From: Actinomycetota bacterium
GTDB taxonomy: Bacteria > Actinomycetota > Acidimicrobiia > Acidimicrobiales > RAAP-2
Assembly: GCA_021324045.1 (NCBI GenBank)
Contig: JAJPJV010000023.1
Location: forward strand, 104,687-150,568
DNA length: 45,882 bases
Direction: 5' to 3'
A program made the translations under genes and the position numbers. The notes under the pieces are model-generated. The model was not told the origin of the DNA, did not search any database, and saw only the letters and a program-made list of their open reading frames with translations. Shown here piece by piece: positions 34,389 to 42,100 of the stretch (positions are counted from its first letter, which is position 1; every line of letters begins with the position of its first letter).

Positions 34389-35510
34389 TCAGTGTCGGAG
34401 GAGCGCACCGATCCGTCCGACGTCGATCAATGAGCCCTCCTCATAGAACGCGAGCGCGACGTGGTGGACGAAAGCCTCGGTGACCGCTGCGTCGACGACG
34501 TTGTCCACCTCGACAACGTTTCCTCCGCAGCGCCGGCAGATTCGCTCTGCCCCTACGTTCTGGCCGCGAACGAGCAGACCACACGCAAGGCAGCGTCCTC
34601 CGGGAGCCCGGAACCCACGCTCGACGAGCAGCGTGTCCACGAGCTGTGCGCCGAGCGCGTCCAGCGTGGCGTCGAGACCGCAGACCGCGGCTGCGCCTTC
34701 GAACGAGCGCTCGCGCAGTTCGTGTGCGAGCTGCAGCCGGCGCGCGCTTTGGGCGTGGTCGACGGCACGCCTGGCAGCCTGCTCGAGCTCCGTCGAGTCA
34801 TCGTGCACCGAGTGCGGTACGCGTCCCGCGACAAGGCTCTGGAGGTGCGCGGGGAGATCGGACTCCAGGCTGGCCGTCGCCTCTGTTGAGCCGAGCAGAA
34901 CGAGATAGCGAACCGGTCGTTGAGCGAGCGCGTCGGCAATGCTTCGCGCGACTCGTCGGAAGTGCTGACGCTGCTGCTCTTCGTGGCGGTGCTCGAAGCT
35001 CCCGAGCTCGACCGTCGTGTCGGCCTGGCGTTCCAGCGCATCGGTGGGGCCTGCGAGCTCCTCGGTCCCGTGGAGATCGAGCCGAAGCATTCGAGCCTGT
35101 TGGCCATCCACGGCGACGGCGAGCGTCGGGGCGTCCTCCGCGAGGATCGCGCAGAGCGGGGCGACGTCAGGGAACGGCTCGACGGCAACCTGATCGGGAA
35201 CGCTCACCGGGAGCTCGAAGGCTTCGAAGGCCCCCTGGGTTGACAGCACGGCCAGGCCGTGTGTCCTCCTGCGATCGAGACCCCGTCCGAGCCAGTCGGC
35301 GATCTTGGACAGATCCGCGTCGACGGCATCGGCAACAGCTTTGCCCAACATTTCCGCGCGCTTGCGGGCGACACGGAAGAGCTCGTCGACATGGGGCGCA
35401 TAGTCAGAGGGGCGCGGGTACCGACGGCCGTCGACGTCAAGATAGAAGCTGGTCACCACGGGGCGACCCTGCCATCGGGCAACCTTGCGCACGGTCGTTT
35501 CGTCCAGCAC
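34389..35510 (-). CDS. baeRF-family eRF1-like protein with zinc ribbon (Rv2629-like)
   Basis: A 373-residue protein of the bacterial eRF1/Vms1-like group. The N-terminal region (SFYLDVDGRRYPRPSDY) and the middle domain VDGQQARMLRLDLHG are typical; the latter is the release-factor-like domain. The eL30-like third region contains VCGLDATLDALGAQLVDTLL. Near the C-terminus two CxxC pairs (CLACG and CRRCG) form a zinc ribbon, and the protein ends VGRIGALLRH, as in Rv2629. Eukaryotic Vms1 frees nascent chains from stalled ribosomes, so a role in peptidyl-tRNA hydrolysis or ribosome rescue is likely. The GTG start at 35510 has a poor ribosome binding site; leader structure may control it. It lies about 100 nt after a TPP riboswitch and precedes HPF. 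Confidence 0.87.
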   Translation of the reverse strand: MLDETTVRKVARWQGRPVVTSFYLDVDGRRYPRPSDYAPHVDELFRVARKRAEMLGKAVADAVDADLSKIADWLGRGLDRRRTHGLAVLSTQGAFEAFELPVSVPDQVAVEPFPDVAPLCAILAEDAPTLAVAVDGQQARMLRLDLHGTEELAGPTDALERQADTTVELGSFEHRHEEQQRQHFRRVARSIADALAQRPVRYLVLLGSTEATASLESDLPAHLQSLVAGRVPHSVHDDSTELEQAARRAVDHAQSARRLQLAHELRERSFEGAAAVCGLDATLDALGAQLVDTLLVERGFRAPGGRCLACGLLVRGQNVGAERICRRCGGNVVEVDNVVDAAVTEAFVHHVALAFYEEGSLIDVGRIGALLRH

Positions 35511-35608
35511 GCTTTGATGATGGTGGACGCCGCTGCGATTCGCTAGAGGCTTCCGTCCTAATCGGCGCGCTTCGGTAGTGACCGTGGGCAGTGCCCGAGC
35601 GCGGAAGC

Positions 35609-35712
35609 GCCTACGGGACGGTCTCCCTCCGCCGGCATTGTCCGGATCAGGTACTCGAGGTCGCTGTGCTCCAGCCTCTCAGCCTTTCGGCTCCCTCTCC
35701 CATCTCGTAGGC
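35609..35712 (-). promoter_or_regulatory. TPP (thiamine pyrophosphate) riboswitch
   Basis: Read on the minus strand, the strongly conserved 3' half is complete: ACCTGATCCGG, ACAATG, then CCGGCGGAGGGA, as in thiM/thiC leaders. The pyrimidine-sensing GGCTGAGA is present after a short P3 hairpin (AGCC-GAAA-GGCT). P2 can form from GAGG and CCTC, with a small extra hairpin inserted. P1 is closed by GCCTACG (35712-35706) and CGTAGGC (35615-35609). A later GAAGCGC can pair with GCGCTTC just after P1, a possible expression platform. No thiamine gene follows; the first gene is baeRF, then HPF. In other bacteria this aptamer lowers expression when TPP is bound. Confidence 0.92.
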
Positions 35713-35718
35713 TTTTTC

Positions 35719-35762
35719 AGCCTAGAGCGCAAGACCACTACGCTCCTAGGGCCAAAAGTCCC
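35719..35762 (-). promoter_or_regulatory. Dormancy-type box site I with -10 element, promoter of the riboswitch-baeRF-HPF unit
   Basis: Minus-strand GGGACTTTTGGCCCTA (35762-35747) matches at all fixed positions. TAGGCT (35724-35719) follows after 22 nt. The start of transcription expected about 7 nt later, near 35712, coincides with the first base of the riboswitch P1 stem. Confidence 0.78.
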
Positions 35763-35791
35763 ATTTCGAGCGCTGGGACGGCGCGGTCAGC

Positions 35792-36625
35792 TCAGTCCCA
35801 GGGCGCGAGGTGACGCTCCGAGCAGCAGGAAGGACCGTCGGTGTACCAGAACGCCGGCGGCGAGGAGGGATCTCGAGGCGTCAGGATGACGGCCGACCAC
35901 CGAGTGCCGTAGTGCTCGGTGTGGACGCATGCGGCGTTGAGGGCGGCGAGATTGCTCGCGTTGGCCCCACGGTCTTCGCTGCCTCTGGGCTCGCTCGCGT
36001 CGGGTTCCAGCGAGCAGTGAGCGCCTGCGGGAACGTCAGCGTCGTTCCCAGGGATCTCGTGGTCGGCGAGGATCGCGAACAGCCCTTCGACGAGTTCGGT
36101 ACCGGTGAGCGTCTTGATCCCCTTCAGGTGCGCGTGCACGGCGTCGACCTTCACCGACGGTGCACCGAATGGACGGTTCTCGAGCACGTACGCCCCTGGG
36201 CCCAGCTCCTTGACGCTGGGCGTACGACCCTGGCTCATGTCGACGGCGAACAGCGAATCCCTGTCGCCGACCAGCAACCACGCGGGGTTGTAATCGATCG
36301 GCCGGAATCGAGGGACGAACTCGTCGACCGCATGTCTGGCCGAGGAGCAGCGGGTCAGCGCCAACGGCAGCTCGCCGCGGGAGCGCTTGGACGGGTCACG
36401 GCCCGAAGGGTCCCGACGGTTGGTGAGCCCAGCGGTGACGCCGCGCTCGTTGACGGCCAACCAGGTTCCACCGGCCTGCTCGTCGCGTCCGCCGAGGATC
36501 CGTGGGTTGTCCTTCGAGAGCAGGGTCATGGCGATCGCGGGACGGTCGAATCGTTCGTCACGGTTGGCCGCGACGACGAGGGGGAATTCGGGCGAAAGCC
36601 GCGAGATGACGACGAGCAGGCACAT
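35792..36625 (-). CDS. NRDE/TANGO2-family protein
   Basis: A 277-residue protein with the family hallmarks: Cys2 directly after the start (MCLLVV), the name-giving AANRDERFDRP, and GGRDEQAGGTWLAVNERG, then GLTNRRDP. TANGO2 proteins have an Ntn-hydrolase-like fold and are linked to haem trafficking or acyl-CoA metabolism in eukaryotes; the bacterial function is unsettled. The start is ATG 36625, which places Cys at position 2 as an Ntn nucleophile requires. It lies upstream of site I on the same strand, and its stop is only 30 bp before that box, so the baeRF unit has a separate promoter. No convincing box lies upstream of this gene itself. Confidence 0.88.
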   Translation of the reverse strand: MCLLVVISRLSPEFPLVVAANRDERFDRPAIAMTLLSKDNPRILGGRDEQAGGTWLAVNERGVTAGLTNRRDPSGRDPSKRSRGELPLALTRCSSARHAVDEFVPRFRPIDYNPAWLLVGDRDSLFAVDMSQGRTPSVKELGPGAYVLENRPFGAPSVKVDAVHAHLKGIKTLTGTELVEGLFAILADHEIPGNDADVPAGAHCSLEPDASEPRGSEDRGANASNLAALNAACVHTEHYGTRWSAVILTPRDPSSPPAFWYTDGPSCCSERHLAPWD

Positions 36626-36873
36626 CCCCGTTGACCTTAGGGCTCCGGGTCGTCCTCGCTGCGACGGGCACCTGGAAGGACCATCGAGGGCCGCAGGGCA
36701 TCGTCGACGAGGAGCCCCCCTTACGATGCGAGCGGGTCCTTGTGGAACTGGGCATCGCGCTTCGATACAGGGCCACGGTTGGCAGACCCGCGACGCCGTC
36801 GTGCTCCCGGACACCTGTTGTTGCCGTCGACACCGGTCATGGAAGGAGCATGGCGTCACGCTCGCGACCAGGA
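36626..36873. other. Upstream region of the NRDE gene, nothing recognised
   Basis: About 250 bp without a convincing reading frame. A CCCTA-containing segment near 36635-36650 shares only part of the dormancy box and was not counted. Confidence 0.4.
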
Positions 36874-36900
36874 TAACGTTCGCTCGGGGAGCGAACGTTA
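36874..36900. repeat. Perfect 11-bp inverted repeat
   Basis: TAACGTTCGCT, a 5-nt spacer CGGGG and AGCGAACGTTA. The arms are perfect and relatively AT-rich for this genome. It could be an operator for a dimeric repressor, or a terminator stem for an RNA read on the minus strand; there is no T-run. Confidence 0.85.
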
Positions 36901-36991
36901 CGAGACCGTCGTCAAGAGCGTGGCGATCGAGGGGTGGTCACCGGAACAATGTCGCCTCCTTCGTGGTTGAAAGAGATGGACCCGAGGATCA

Positions 36992-37264
36992 GGTTCTAAG
37001 GGAAGAACCGAAGGGCTCCGATAGGCCTTTAGGTTGACCGAGAGGAACCTGAGCGCAGGGTCTGCCCGAGGGGTCGGGTTGCAAGGGGTACAGGGTTGGC
37101 CCTGGAAAACTCGTTTCCTTGGCGGCAAGGAAGGTTCTCACCACTGTGAGACGTTGCAGCGGCAAGGGGCTCGCAAGGCTCCGAGAGTTTTCCCGGCGAC
37201 AGCCCGGCGCTTCGGGGACAGTTGGGAGAATGCGCCCGCTTCCTAGGGAAGCTCAGGACGGGCG
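36992..37264. ncRNA. Candidate structured RNA with a series of hairpins
   Basis: Between NrdZ and NRDE a non-coding stretch contains consecutive stems with perfect pairing: GGTTCT/AGAACC (36992-37009), AGGTT/AACCT (37031-37050), CAGGG/CCCTG (37091-37104), TTCCTTG/CAAGGAA (37115-37132), TCTCAC/GTGAGA (37136-37151) and CCCG/CGGG (37203-37216). A nested pair CGCCCG/CGGGCG with CTTCC/GGAAG inside closes the series (37233-37264). GCAAGG occurs four times. The strand is unknown. It matches no RNA I recognise: the core motifs of RNase P, SRP, tmRNA, cobalamin riboswitch and group I or II introns are absent. Confidence 0.45.
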
Positions 37265-37313
37265 TGTTCTCGCGTCCAAGGACGATTGCGGACTTTGTGA
37301 CCGCTTCACAGGA

Positions 37314-39416
37314 TCAGAACTCGCAGGTGTGGGCTGCGCAGCCGCCACTGAACTCCGTGTGGACCCGAACGGGGCTCGAAAGGGGTGCTTCGTGTGGAGC
37401 GAGGATGGAGAGTGCCTGGTCGGGTTTGCTCCCGTAGCGATAGACGGTGATGCCTTTGACGCGCGCCCGCCAGGCCGACAGGAAGAGGTCCCTGACGTCC
37501 TCGACCGTTGCGTGTGCTGGGAGGTTGACGGTCTTGGAGACCGCGGCATCGACGAAGCGTTGGACCGCGGCTTGCATGCGCAGGTGCCACTTCGGCTCGA
37601 TATCGAGGGCCGTCGGGAACGCAGCACGGACGTCACTCGGCACGGATCGACTGTCTCGGACGCTCCCGGTGGCGGCGATGTCCTCCATGAGCTGAGCTGA
37701 GTAGAACCCTCGATCACGAGCCGTCCGTTCAAAGAGGGGATTCGTCTCGACGAGCTGGCGATCGAGCACGTTGCGCACATAGGAAATGGCGAAGATGGGC
37801 TCGATCCCCGCGGTCGTTCCGGCGATCATCGAGATGGTGCCGGTCGGAGCAACGGAGGTGAGCTGGGCATTGCGCAACGGCGGGACCCCGCCTTTGGCGA
37901 ACCTCGAGGTGTCGAAGCGCGGGAACGGTCCTCGCTCTCGTGCCAGCTCGGCGGACGCGCGCCGAGCCTCGGTGCGGATCGTCCTGGCGATGCGACCAGC
38001 GAGCGAGACGGCGGCATCGCTGTCGTAGGGAATCCGAAGCGCCGCCAGCAGTTCGGCAAGACCCATCATCCCCAACCCCACTTTGCGGGACCGCAGCGCT
38101 GCCTCTTCGAGCTCGGAGAAGGGATAGGTGCTGACGTCGATCACGTCGTCGAGGAAGCGGACCGCGATACCGACGACGGTACCGAGGCGCTCCCAGTCCA
38201 GCGCGCCGTCCTGGACGAAGTGCGAGAGGTTGATCGAGCCGAGGTTGCAGGACTCGTAGGGGAGCAAGGGGACCTCGCCGCAGGGGTTGGTGGCCTCGAT
38301 CCTTCCTTCCTGGGGAAGGGGGTTGGCGCGATTGATCGGATCGAGGAAGAGCAGGCCGGGGTCTCCGCTACGGTGCGCGAGTACGCAGAGGTGCTCGAAC
38401 AGCTCGGATGCCGGGAGCCGCTTGACGAGCTTCTTCGTTCGTGGGTTGACGAGCCGATGGGTCGTTCGTCGTTCCACCGCGCGAAAGAACGCGTCAGGGG
38501 CACCGACGGACAGGTTGAAGTGGGACAGCTCGCCAGCACCGGCCTTGGCCTCGATGAATTCAACGATGTCAGGGTGCGAGACGTCGAGCACGGCCATGCT
38601 CGCACCGCGCCGGCGCCCGCCCTGACTGATGACGCCTGCTGCGGCGTCGAAGACGTGTAGGAACGAGACCGGTCCGCTCGCATTCCCGCCAGTGCTGCCT
38701 ACCCGGTCACCGCGAGGGCGGAGGTGGGAGAAGGAGAAGCCCGTCCCGCCTCCCGCCTGGTGGATCAGCGCTGCTTGCCCGAGGGTGGTGAAGATCGATT
38801 GCAACGAGTCCTCGATGGGCAAGACGACGCAACCGGAGAGCAGCCCGAGCGTCGTTCCGGCGTTCATCAGGGTCGGCGAGTTGGGAAGGAAGTCCAAGCT
38901 CCGCAGCAGCCTGGAGAATTCCTCCGCCCAGCGACCGGAGGCGCCCGACTGGTAGTGCTCCTCGGCCGCGGCGACGAAGGTTGCGACCCGATCCATCATG
39001 GCGCCGGTCGACTCGATGGGATGCCCAGCGTCGTCCTTGCGTAGGTAGCGCTCCCTGAGGACGGTGACCGCCGGGAGGGAGAGCTTGAGGTCGTCCTCGA
39101 CGGCGAGGCGCGCCTTGCTCTTGCGCAGATCGGCCCGGGTACGCCGATAGGCACTGTAGTGACGGGCGAGGTCGTCGAAGCCTGCGACGACGAGATGATG
39201 CTCGACGAGGTCCTGGATCGCCTCGACGCCCGGCGGTTGGGACCACTGGGAGAGCTCCGTGGCGACGGCCTTCGCGATGGCCTTCGGGAGCGATGGATCG
39301 TGATTGCCGATCTCTCGCGCTGCTCGTGCGACGGCGCGCTCGATGCGCATGGGATCGAAGGGAACGAGCCTGCCATCACGTCGTCGGACCTCCCGGGGCC
39401 AGGGGTTCGCGTTCAT
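37314..39416 (-). CDS. nrdZ: Class II (adenosylcobalamin-dependent) ribonucleotide reductase, NrdZ type
   Basis: A 700-residue enzyme that reduces ribonucleotides to deoxyribonucleotides without oxygen. An ATP-cone occupies residues 1-95 ([20 protein letters not shown]). The barrel has [21 protein letters not shown] with the first redox cysteine, [16 protein letters not shown], and [20 protein letters not shown] with the thiyl-radical cysteine and the Glu. [11 protein letters not shown] and the C-terminal redox pair CAAHTCEF follow. Size and tail match M. tuberculosis NrdZ (Rv0570), a DosR regulon gene. It is the last gene of a five-gene operon and its ATG overlaps the DnaJ stop (ATGA). No cobalamin riboswitch was seen upstream, so control is probably through site J. 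Confidence 0.95.
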   Translation of the reverse strand: MNANPWPREVRRRDGRLVPFDPMRIERAVARAAREIGNHDPSLPKAIAKAVATELSQWSQPPGVEAIQDLVEHHLVVAGFDDLARHYSAYRRTRADLRKSKARLAVEDDLKLSLPAVTVLRERYLRKDDAGHPIESTGAMMDRVATFVAAAEEHYQSGASGRWAEEFSRLLRSLDFLPNSPTLMNAGTTLGLLSGCVVLPIEDSLQSIFTTLGQAALIHQAGGGTGFSFSHLRPRGDRVGSTGGNASGPVSFLHVFDAAAGVISQGGRRRGASMAVLDVSHPDIVEFIEAKAGAGELSHFNLSVGAPDAFFRAVERRTTHRLVNPRTKKLVKRLPASELFEHLCVLAHRSGDPGLLFLDPINRANPLPQEGRIEATNPCGEVPLLPYESCNLGSINLSHFVQDGALDWERLGTVVGIAVRFLDDVIDVSTYPFSELEEAALRSRKVGLGMMGLAELLAALRIPYDSDAAVSLAGRIARTIRTEARRASAELARERGPFPRFDTSRFAKGGVPPLRNAQLTSVAPTGTISMIAGTTAGIEPIFAISYVRNVLDRQLVETNPLFERTARDRGFYSAQLMEDIAATGSVRDSRSVPSDVRAAFPTALDIEPKWHLRMQAAVQRFVDAAVSKTVNLPAHATVEDVRDLFLSAWRARVKGITVYRYGSKPDQALSILAPHEAPLSSPVRVHTEFSGGCAAHTCEF

Positions 39417-40660
39417 GGCGAGCCCGGGTTCGGCCTCTGGCCCCCGTCGGACACGGAGGGCTCAGGTGGTTCCTCGCTGCCTCTGTCGCTACGGGGACGT
39501 TTCCGGCGAAGGCGCCGCTGACGAGAGGTCGGGCGCTGTGGTCTGCCATGGCTGCTCTGTGTGGCCGCAGCGGCTGCAGTTTCCTGGCGCACGGCACGGA
39601 GGGCCTCCCAGAGCGCTCGCTCGCGGTCGGTACGCGCTTGGGCGACCGTGAGTGCGAAGGTGACGTAGAGGTCACCGCGGTCGTGGCTCCCCGAACGCGG
39701 AAGACCCTCGCCGGCAAGTCGCAGCGTCGTTCCGGGCTGCGTCCCGGGTTCGACGGTGACGCTGCGCGGTCTGCCGAGCGTGGGAACGCGCAGAGTCGTC
39801 CCCAGGACGGCGTCCGTCACGTCGATTTCCTGGCGGTGCCACAAGTCGGCGCCCCGTCGATCGAAGCGCGGGTCAGGTGCAGAGGTGACGACCACGTACG
39901 CGTCGCCGGGAGCCCCAGTGGGATCCGGAGAGGGCATCCCGCGTCCAGGGATGCGCAGGGCGGCCCCCTCCTCGATGCCCGGGGGGATGACCACGTGCAA
40001 ACGGCTCTCTTCTACTGCGTTCCCGGTGCCCTCGCATCGTGGGCAGGGGTCGTCGATGATCCTGCCCCGTCCGCCGCAGGTCGAGCAGGTGACGACTTGG
40101 CGCACGACCACGTTTCCTCGGCTTGTCGTCATCCGCTGCTGTCCGCTCCCGCCGCAGTCCGGACAGGTGTGCCACGCGGTTCCCCCCTTTGCGCCGGTGG
40201 CACCACAGGCTGGGCACGGCCGGGGTCGTTGGATGGTGACCTCTTCGTGGCCTCCGGAAAGGACCATGGAGAGGGGAACGACCAAGGGCACCTCGATGTC
40301 GGCGCCGCGAGCGGGATGGCGGCGGGTGGTCCCTCGACCGAAGAGGCGATCGAAGAGGTCGCTCCCGCCGGAAGGACCGAACAGGTCCGACCACTCGAGC
40401 CCTCCGAAGAGGTCCCTGACGGAGAATCCCTCGACGCTTGCCAGGCTGCCCCGGTCGTATTCCGCTCGCTTGACCGGATCGGATAACACCGCGTACGCCT
40501 CAGCGATCTCCTTGAAGCGCTCCTCGGCATCGGGCTCTTTGTTGCGGTCGGGGTGGTATGCGAACGCAAGGCGTCGGAAGGCGTCTCTGATCGTCTTTTC
40601 GTCCGCGTCGTGAGCGACGCCGAGGATCTCGTAGTAGTCGCGCTGTTGGTTGACCACCAT
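39413..40660 (-). CDS. dnaJ: DnaJ (Hsp40) co-chaperone with zinc domain
   Basis: A 415-residue type I J-protein. The J-domain at residues 7-72 has YYEILGV, the HPD motif in [15 protein letters not shown] and the usual closing [12 protein letters not shown] Gly/Phe-rich linker follows ([12 protein letters not shown]). The zinc centre at about 145-215 has four CxxCxG-type repeats: [24 protein letters not shown] and CPRCEGTG. Two substrate-binding beta domains and a basic, disordered tail of about 60 residues complete it. It delivers misfolded proteins to DnaK; no dnaK or grpE is in the window, so this is an extra, stress-linked copy. It sits between Hsp20 (15-bp gap) and NrdZ (ATGA overlap). 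Confidence 0.95.
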   Translation of the reverse strand: MVVNQQRDYYEILGVAHDADEKTIRDAFRRLAFAYHPDRNKEPDAEERFKEIAEAYAVLSDPVKRAEYDRGSLASVEGFSVRDLFGGLEWSDLFGPSGGSDLFDRLFGRGTTRRHPARGADIEVPLVVPLSMVLSGGHEEVTIQRPRPCPACGATGAKGGTAWHTCPDCGGSGQQRMTTSRGNVVVRQVVTCSTCGGRGRIIDDPCPRCEGTGNAVEESRLHVVIPPGIEEGAALRIPGRGMPSPDPTGAPGDAYVVVTSAPDPRFDRRGADLWHRQEIDVTDAVLGTTLRVPTLGRPRSVTVEPGTQPGTTLRLAGEGLPRSGSHDRGDLYVTFALTVAQARTDRERALWEALRAVRQETAAAAATQSSHGRPQRPTSRQRRLRRKRPRSDRGSEEPPEPSVSDGGQRPNPGSP

Positions 40661-40675
40661 TGCCGCGATGGTCCG

Positions 40676-41161
40676 TTATGCCCGCATGATCGGGACCTTC
40701 TTCATGACCGCCTCGTCCCGAGCGTGCAGCGGGATGCGGATCTCGAGGACCCCGTTGTGGTAGGTCGCGCGCAGTTCCGAGCTGTCGACGCCTTCGGGGA
40801 GTGCGAGCTCTCGGAGCAGTTGTTCATCGTGTGCGAGTTCGTGCCTGAGATAGTTGCGACGCTCGGCGCCCTCATCTGCGTGGGCGTGCACGCGGATGCG
40901 GAGCATCCCTTCGGAAGTGGTCACCTCGAGGTCCCTCTCCGGATCGATTCCGGGCGCGTCCGCCTGGATGACGAGTGTGCCGTCTTGCTCGAATTCGTCC
41001 ACCAGCAGCAGGCCTTCGCCGGCGCGGCCCCAGCCGATCATCGGCCAACCCGTGAGCGACCGCCCGGGCGCCTCGGGCGAGGAAACGGGCCCCAGGAGGT
41101 CGCGTTCGAACGCGGAAAGCACATCGGGAAGGTTCGCCAACCATCGATCTGCCGCTGCCAT
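40676..41161 (-). CDS. Small heat shock protein Hsp20, copy 2
   Basis: A 161-residue alpha-crystallin family chaperone. The core at about residues 55-150 has LVIQADAPGIDPERDLEVTT, GMLRIRVHAHADEG and the final GVLEIRIPLHAR. Compared with copy 1 at 23676, the N-terminal arm is longer (LPDVLSAFERDLLGP) and the C-terminal IxI-type anchor is replaced by KKVPIMRA. The two copies share the same PGxDPExD core yet differ widely, so they are old paralogues. The start is ATG 41161. It is the third gene in the site J operon, 48 bp after the CBS gene. Confidence 0.93.
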   Translation of the reverse strand: MAAADRWLANLPDVLSAFERDLLGPVSSPEAPGRSLTGWPMIGWGRAGEGLLLVDEFEQDGTLVIQADAPGIDPERDLEVTTSEGMLRIRVHAHADEGAERRNYLRHELAHDEQLLRELALPEGVDSSELRATYHNGVLEIRIPLHARDEAVMKKVPIMRA

Positions 41162-41209
41162 GGGGACTCCTTTCGCTCTGGTTCTTGTGGTGCTGGCCGG
41201 CCTGTCGGC

Positions 41210-41656
41210 TCATGGCATATCGGGGTACGTGCTGTCGTGGTGCGCGTGGTGGATCTCAGTGGAGATCGGCCGGCTGAGGTCGACCAGATCACTGGCGAGA
41301 TCCACGAGCAGGTCATCGACCGTGAGCATCCCAACGAACTGGTCGTCGCGAACGACGGCCAGCCGCCGGAAATCATGGGTTCGGAACATGGCAAATGCCT
41401 CGTGGAGGTCCGTGTCGGCGTGGATCGTGACGACCGGCGACGACATGACCGCGTCCACCCGACCGTCCAGGGGCATCGCGCGTGCCAGAGCGCGCCGCAC
41501 CAGATCGCGGTCGGTGACGATCCCGATCAGTTTGGAGTCGTCGAGAACCGCCAGCGACCCTAGGCCGGTTTCCTCCATGATCTCGGCTGCTTCTCGGATC
41601 GTCTGCTCTGGGCGAATGCCAATGCCCGAGCGCCTGACCGCATCGATGGTCCGCAT
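41210..41656 (-). CDS. Two-CBS-domain protein (Hrp1/Rv2626c-like)
   Basis: A 148-residue protein that is a Bateman module alone. CBS1 covers about residues 5-60 (REAAEIMEETGLGSLAVLDDSKLIGIVTDRDLV) and CBS2 about 68-125 (VMSSPVVTIHADTDLHEAF, then RRLAVVRDDQFVGMLTVDDLL). Such modules bind adenosine nucleotides or NAD-type ligands and could sense energy state. M. tuberculosis Hrp1 is among the most strongly induced hypoxia proteins and binds zinc by cysteines; this protein has no cysteine, so that site is missing. The start is ATG 41656 with CCTCCTT in complement as the ribosome binding site, 9 bp after DUF1918. Confidence 0.92.
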   Translation of the reverse strand: MRTIDAVRRSGIGIRPEQTIREAAEIMEETGLGSLAVLDDSKLIGIVTDRDLVRRALARAMPLDGRVDAVMSSPVVTIHADTDLHEAFAMFRTHDFRRLAVVRDDQFVGMLTVDDLLVDLASDLVDLSRPISTEIHHAHHDSTYPDMP

Positions 41657-41665
41657 GGTTCCTCC

Positions 41666-41866
41666 TTATCGCTCGGCGTGCTCGGAGCGTCTGACGGTCG
41701 CATCCGACCCAGGGAACAAAAGCGTCTCGTGCCCGCTGTCTCCCCAGCGCACCAGGTAGGGAGGTTGCCCGTCAGCCCCATGGACCTCCAGCACCTCACA
41801 GTCCCGGTCGGCTTGCCCGACACGACGACTCTTGATCACGATGTGGTCGCCGACGCTCGCCCGCAC
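41666..41866 (-). CDS. DUF1918 protein (Rv0569-like)
   Basis: A 66-residue protein of the DUF1918 family, an SH3-like small barrel. Visible marks are VGDHIVIKSRRVGQADR at the start and PYLVRWGDSGHETLLFPG at the end. The start is GTG 41866 behind GGAGGG; a longer frame upstream would cross the site J promoter. Function is unknown; the M. tuberculosis member Rv0569 lies immediately next to nrdZ and is DosR-regulated, and here DUF1918 and NrdZ are the first and last genes of one operon. The predicted start of transcription lies about 50 bp upstream. Confidence 0.9.
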   Translation of the reverse strand: MRASVGDHIVIKSRRVGQADRDCEVLEVHGADGQPPYLVRWGDSGHETLLFPGSDATVRRSEHAER

Positions 41867-41946
41867 GAATCCCTCCGTATCTCCCTGCGTATTGCGTGCC
41901 GTTTCTCCCCTCAAGGCACAGCATGACCCCGGAGCAAGAGCTGTGC

Positions 41947-41962
41947 TAGGGGCGAAGGTCCT
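41947..41962 (-). promoter_or_regulatory. Dormancy-type box, site J
   Basis: Minus-strand AGGACCTTCGCCCCTA has one mismatch (first base). CATGCT follows after 21 nt. It is the probable promoter of the DUF1918-CBS-Hsp20-DnaJ-NrdZ operon. Confidence 0.72.
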
Positions 41963-42051
41963 CGCCGCGGCGTCGGGCATGCGCAGTGCGCCGGAGCGAC
42001 GGCCGTGGAGCCCGCTGGGGGATGTCGGGTCTTGGCGGTCCTGCCCGGGAT

Positions 42052-42067
42052 GGGACCTTCTCCCCTT
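42052..42067 (+). promoter_or_regulatory. Dormancy-type box, site K
   Basis: GGGACCTTCTCCCCTT has two mismatches, and no good -10 lies at 21-22 nt. It is 33 bp before the DUF2267 start and 89 bp from site J. Confidence 0.45.
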
Positions 42068-42100
42068 GTCGGGAAGCGCTCTCGAGCGTTGACTGGAGAA

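Noticed and set aside
36635-36655. Box-like sequence before the NRDE gene
   Set aside because: It keeps GAC and CCCTA but has about five mismatches including the TT core.
36960-37160. Cobalamin riboswitch, suggested by CACTGT near a B12-dependent reductase
   Set aside because: The region is at the 3' end of NrdZ, and the B12 box and the conserved core are missing. CACTGT is part of a simple hairpin.
36740-37246. Several short open frames (70-90 codons) between NRDE and NrdZ
   Set aside because: No similarity, no ribosome binding sites, and they cover the hairpin-rich segment; RNA structure explains the region better.
36900-37300. RNase P RNA, SRP RNA, tmRNA or intron in the hairpin-rich region
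   Set aside because: None of the conserved cores (for example the RNase P GAGGAAAGTCC, the SRP GGAAGCAGCC-type loop, tRNA-like ends, group II domain V) was seen on either strand.
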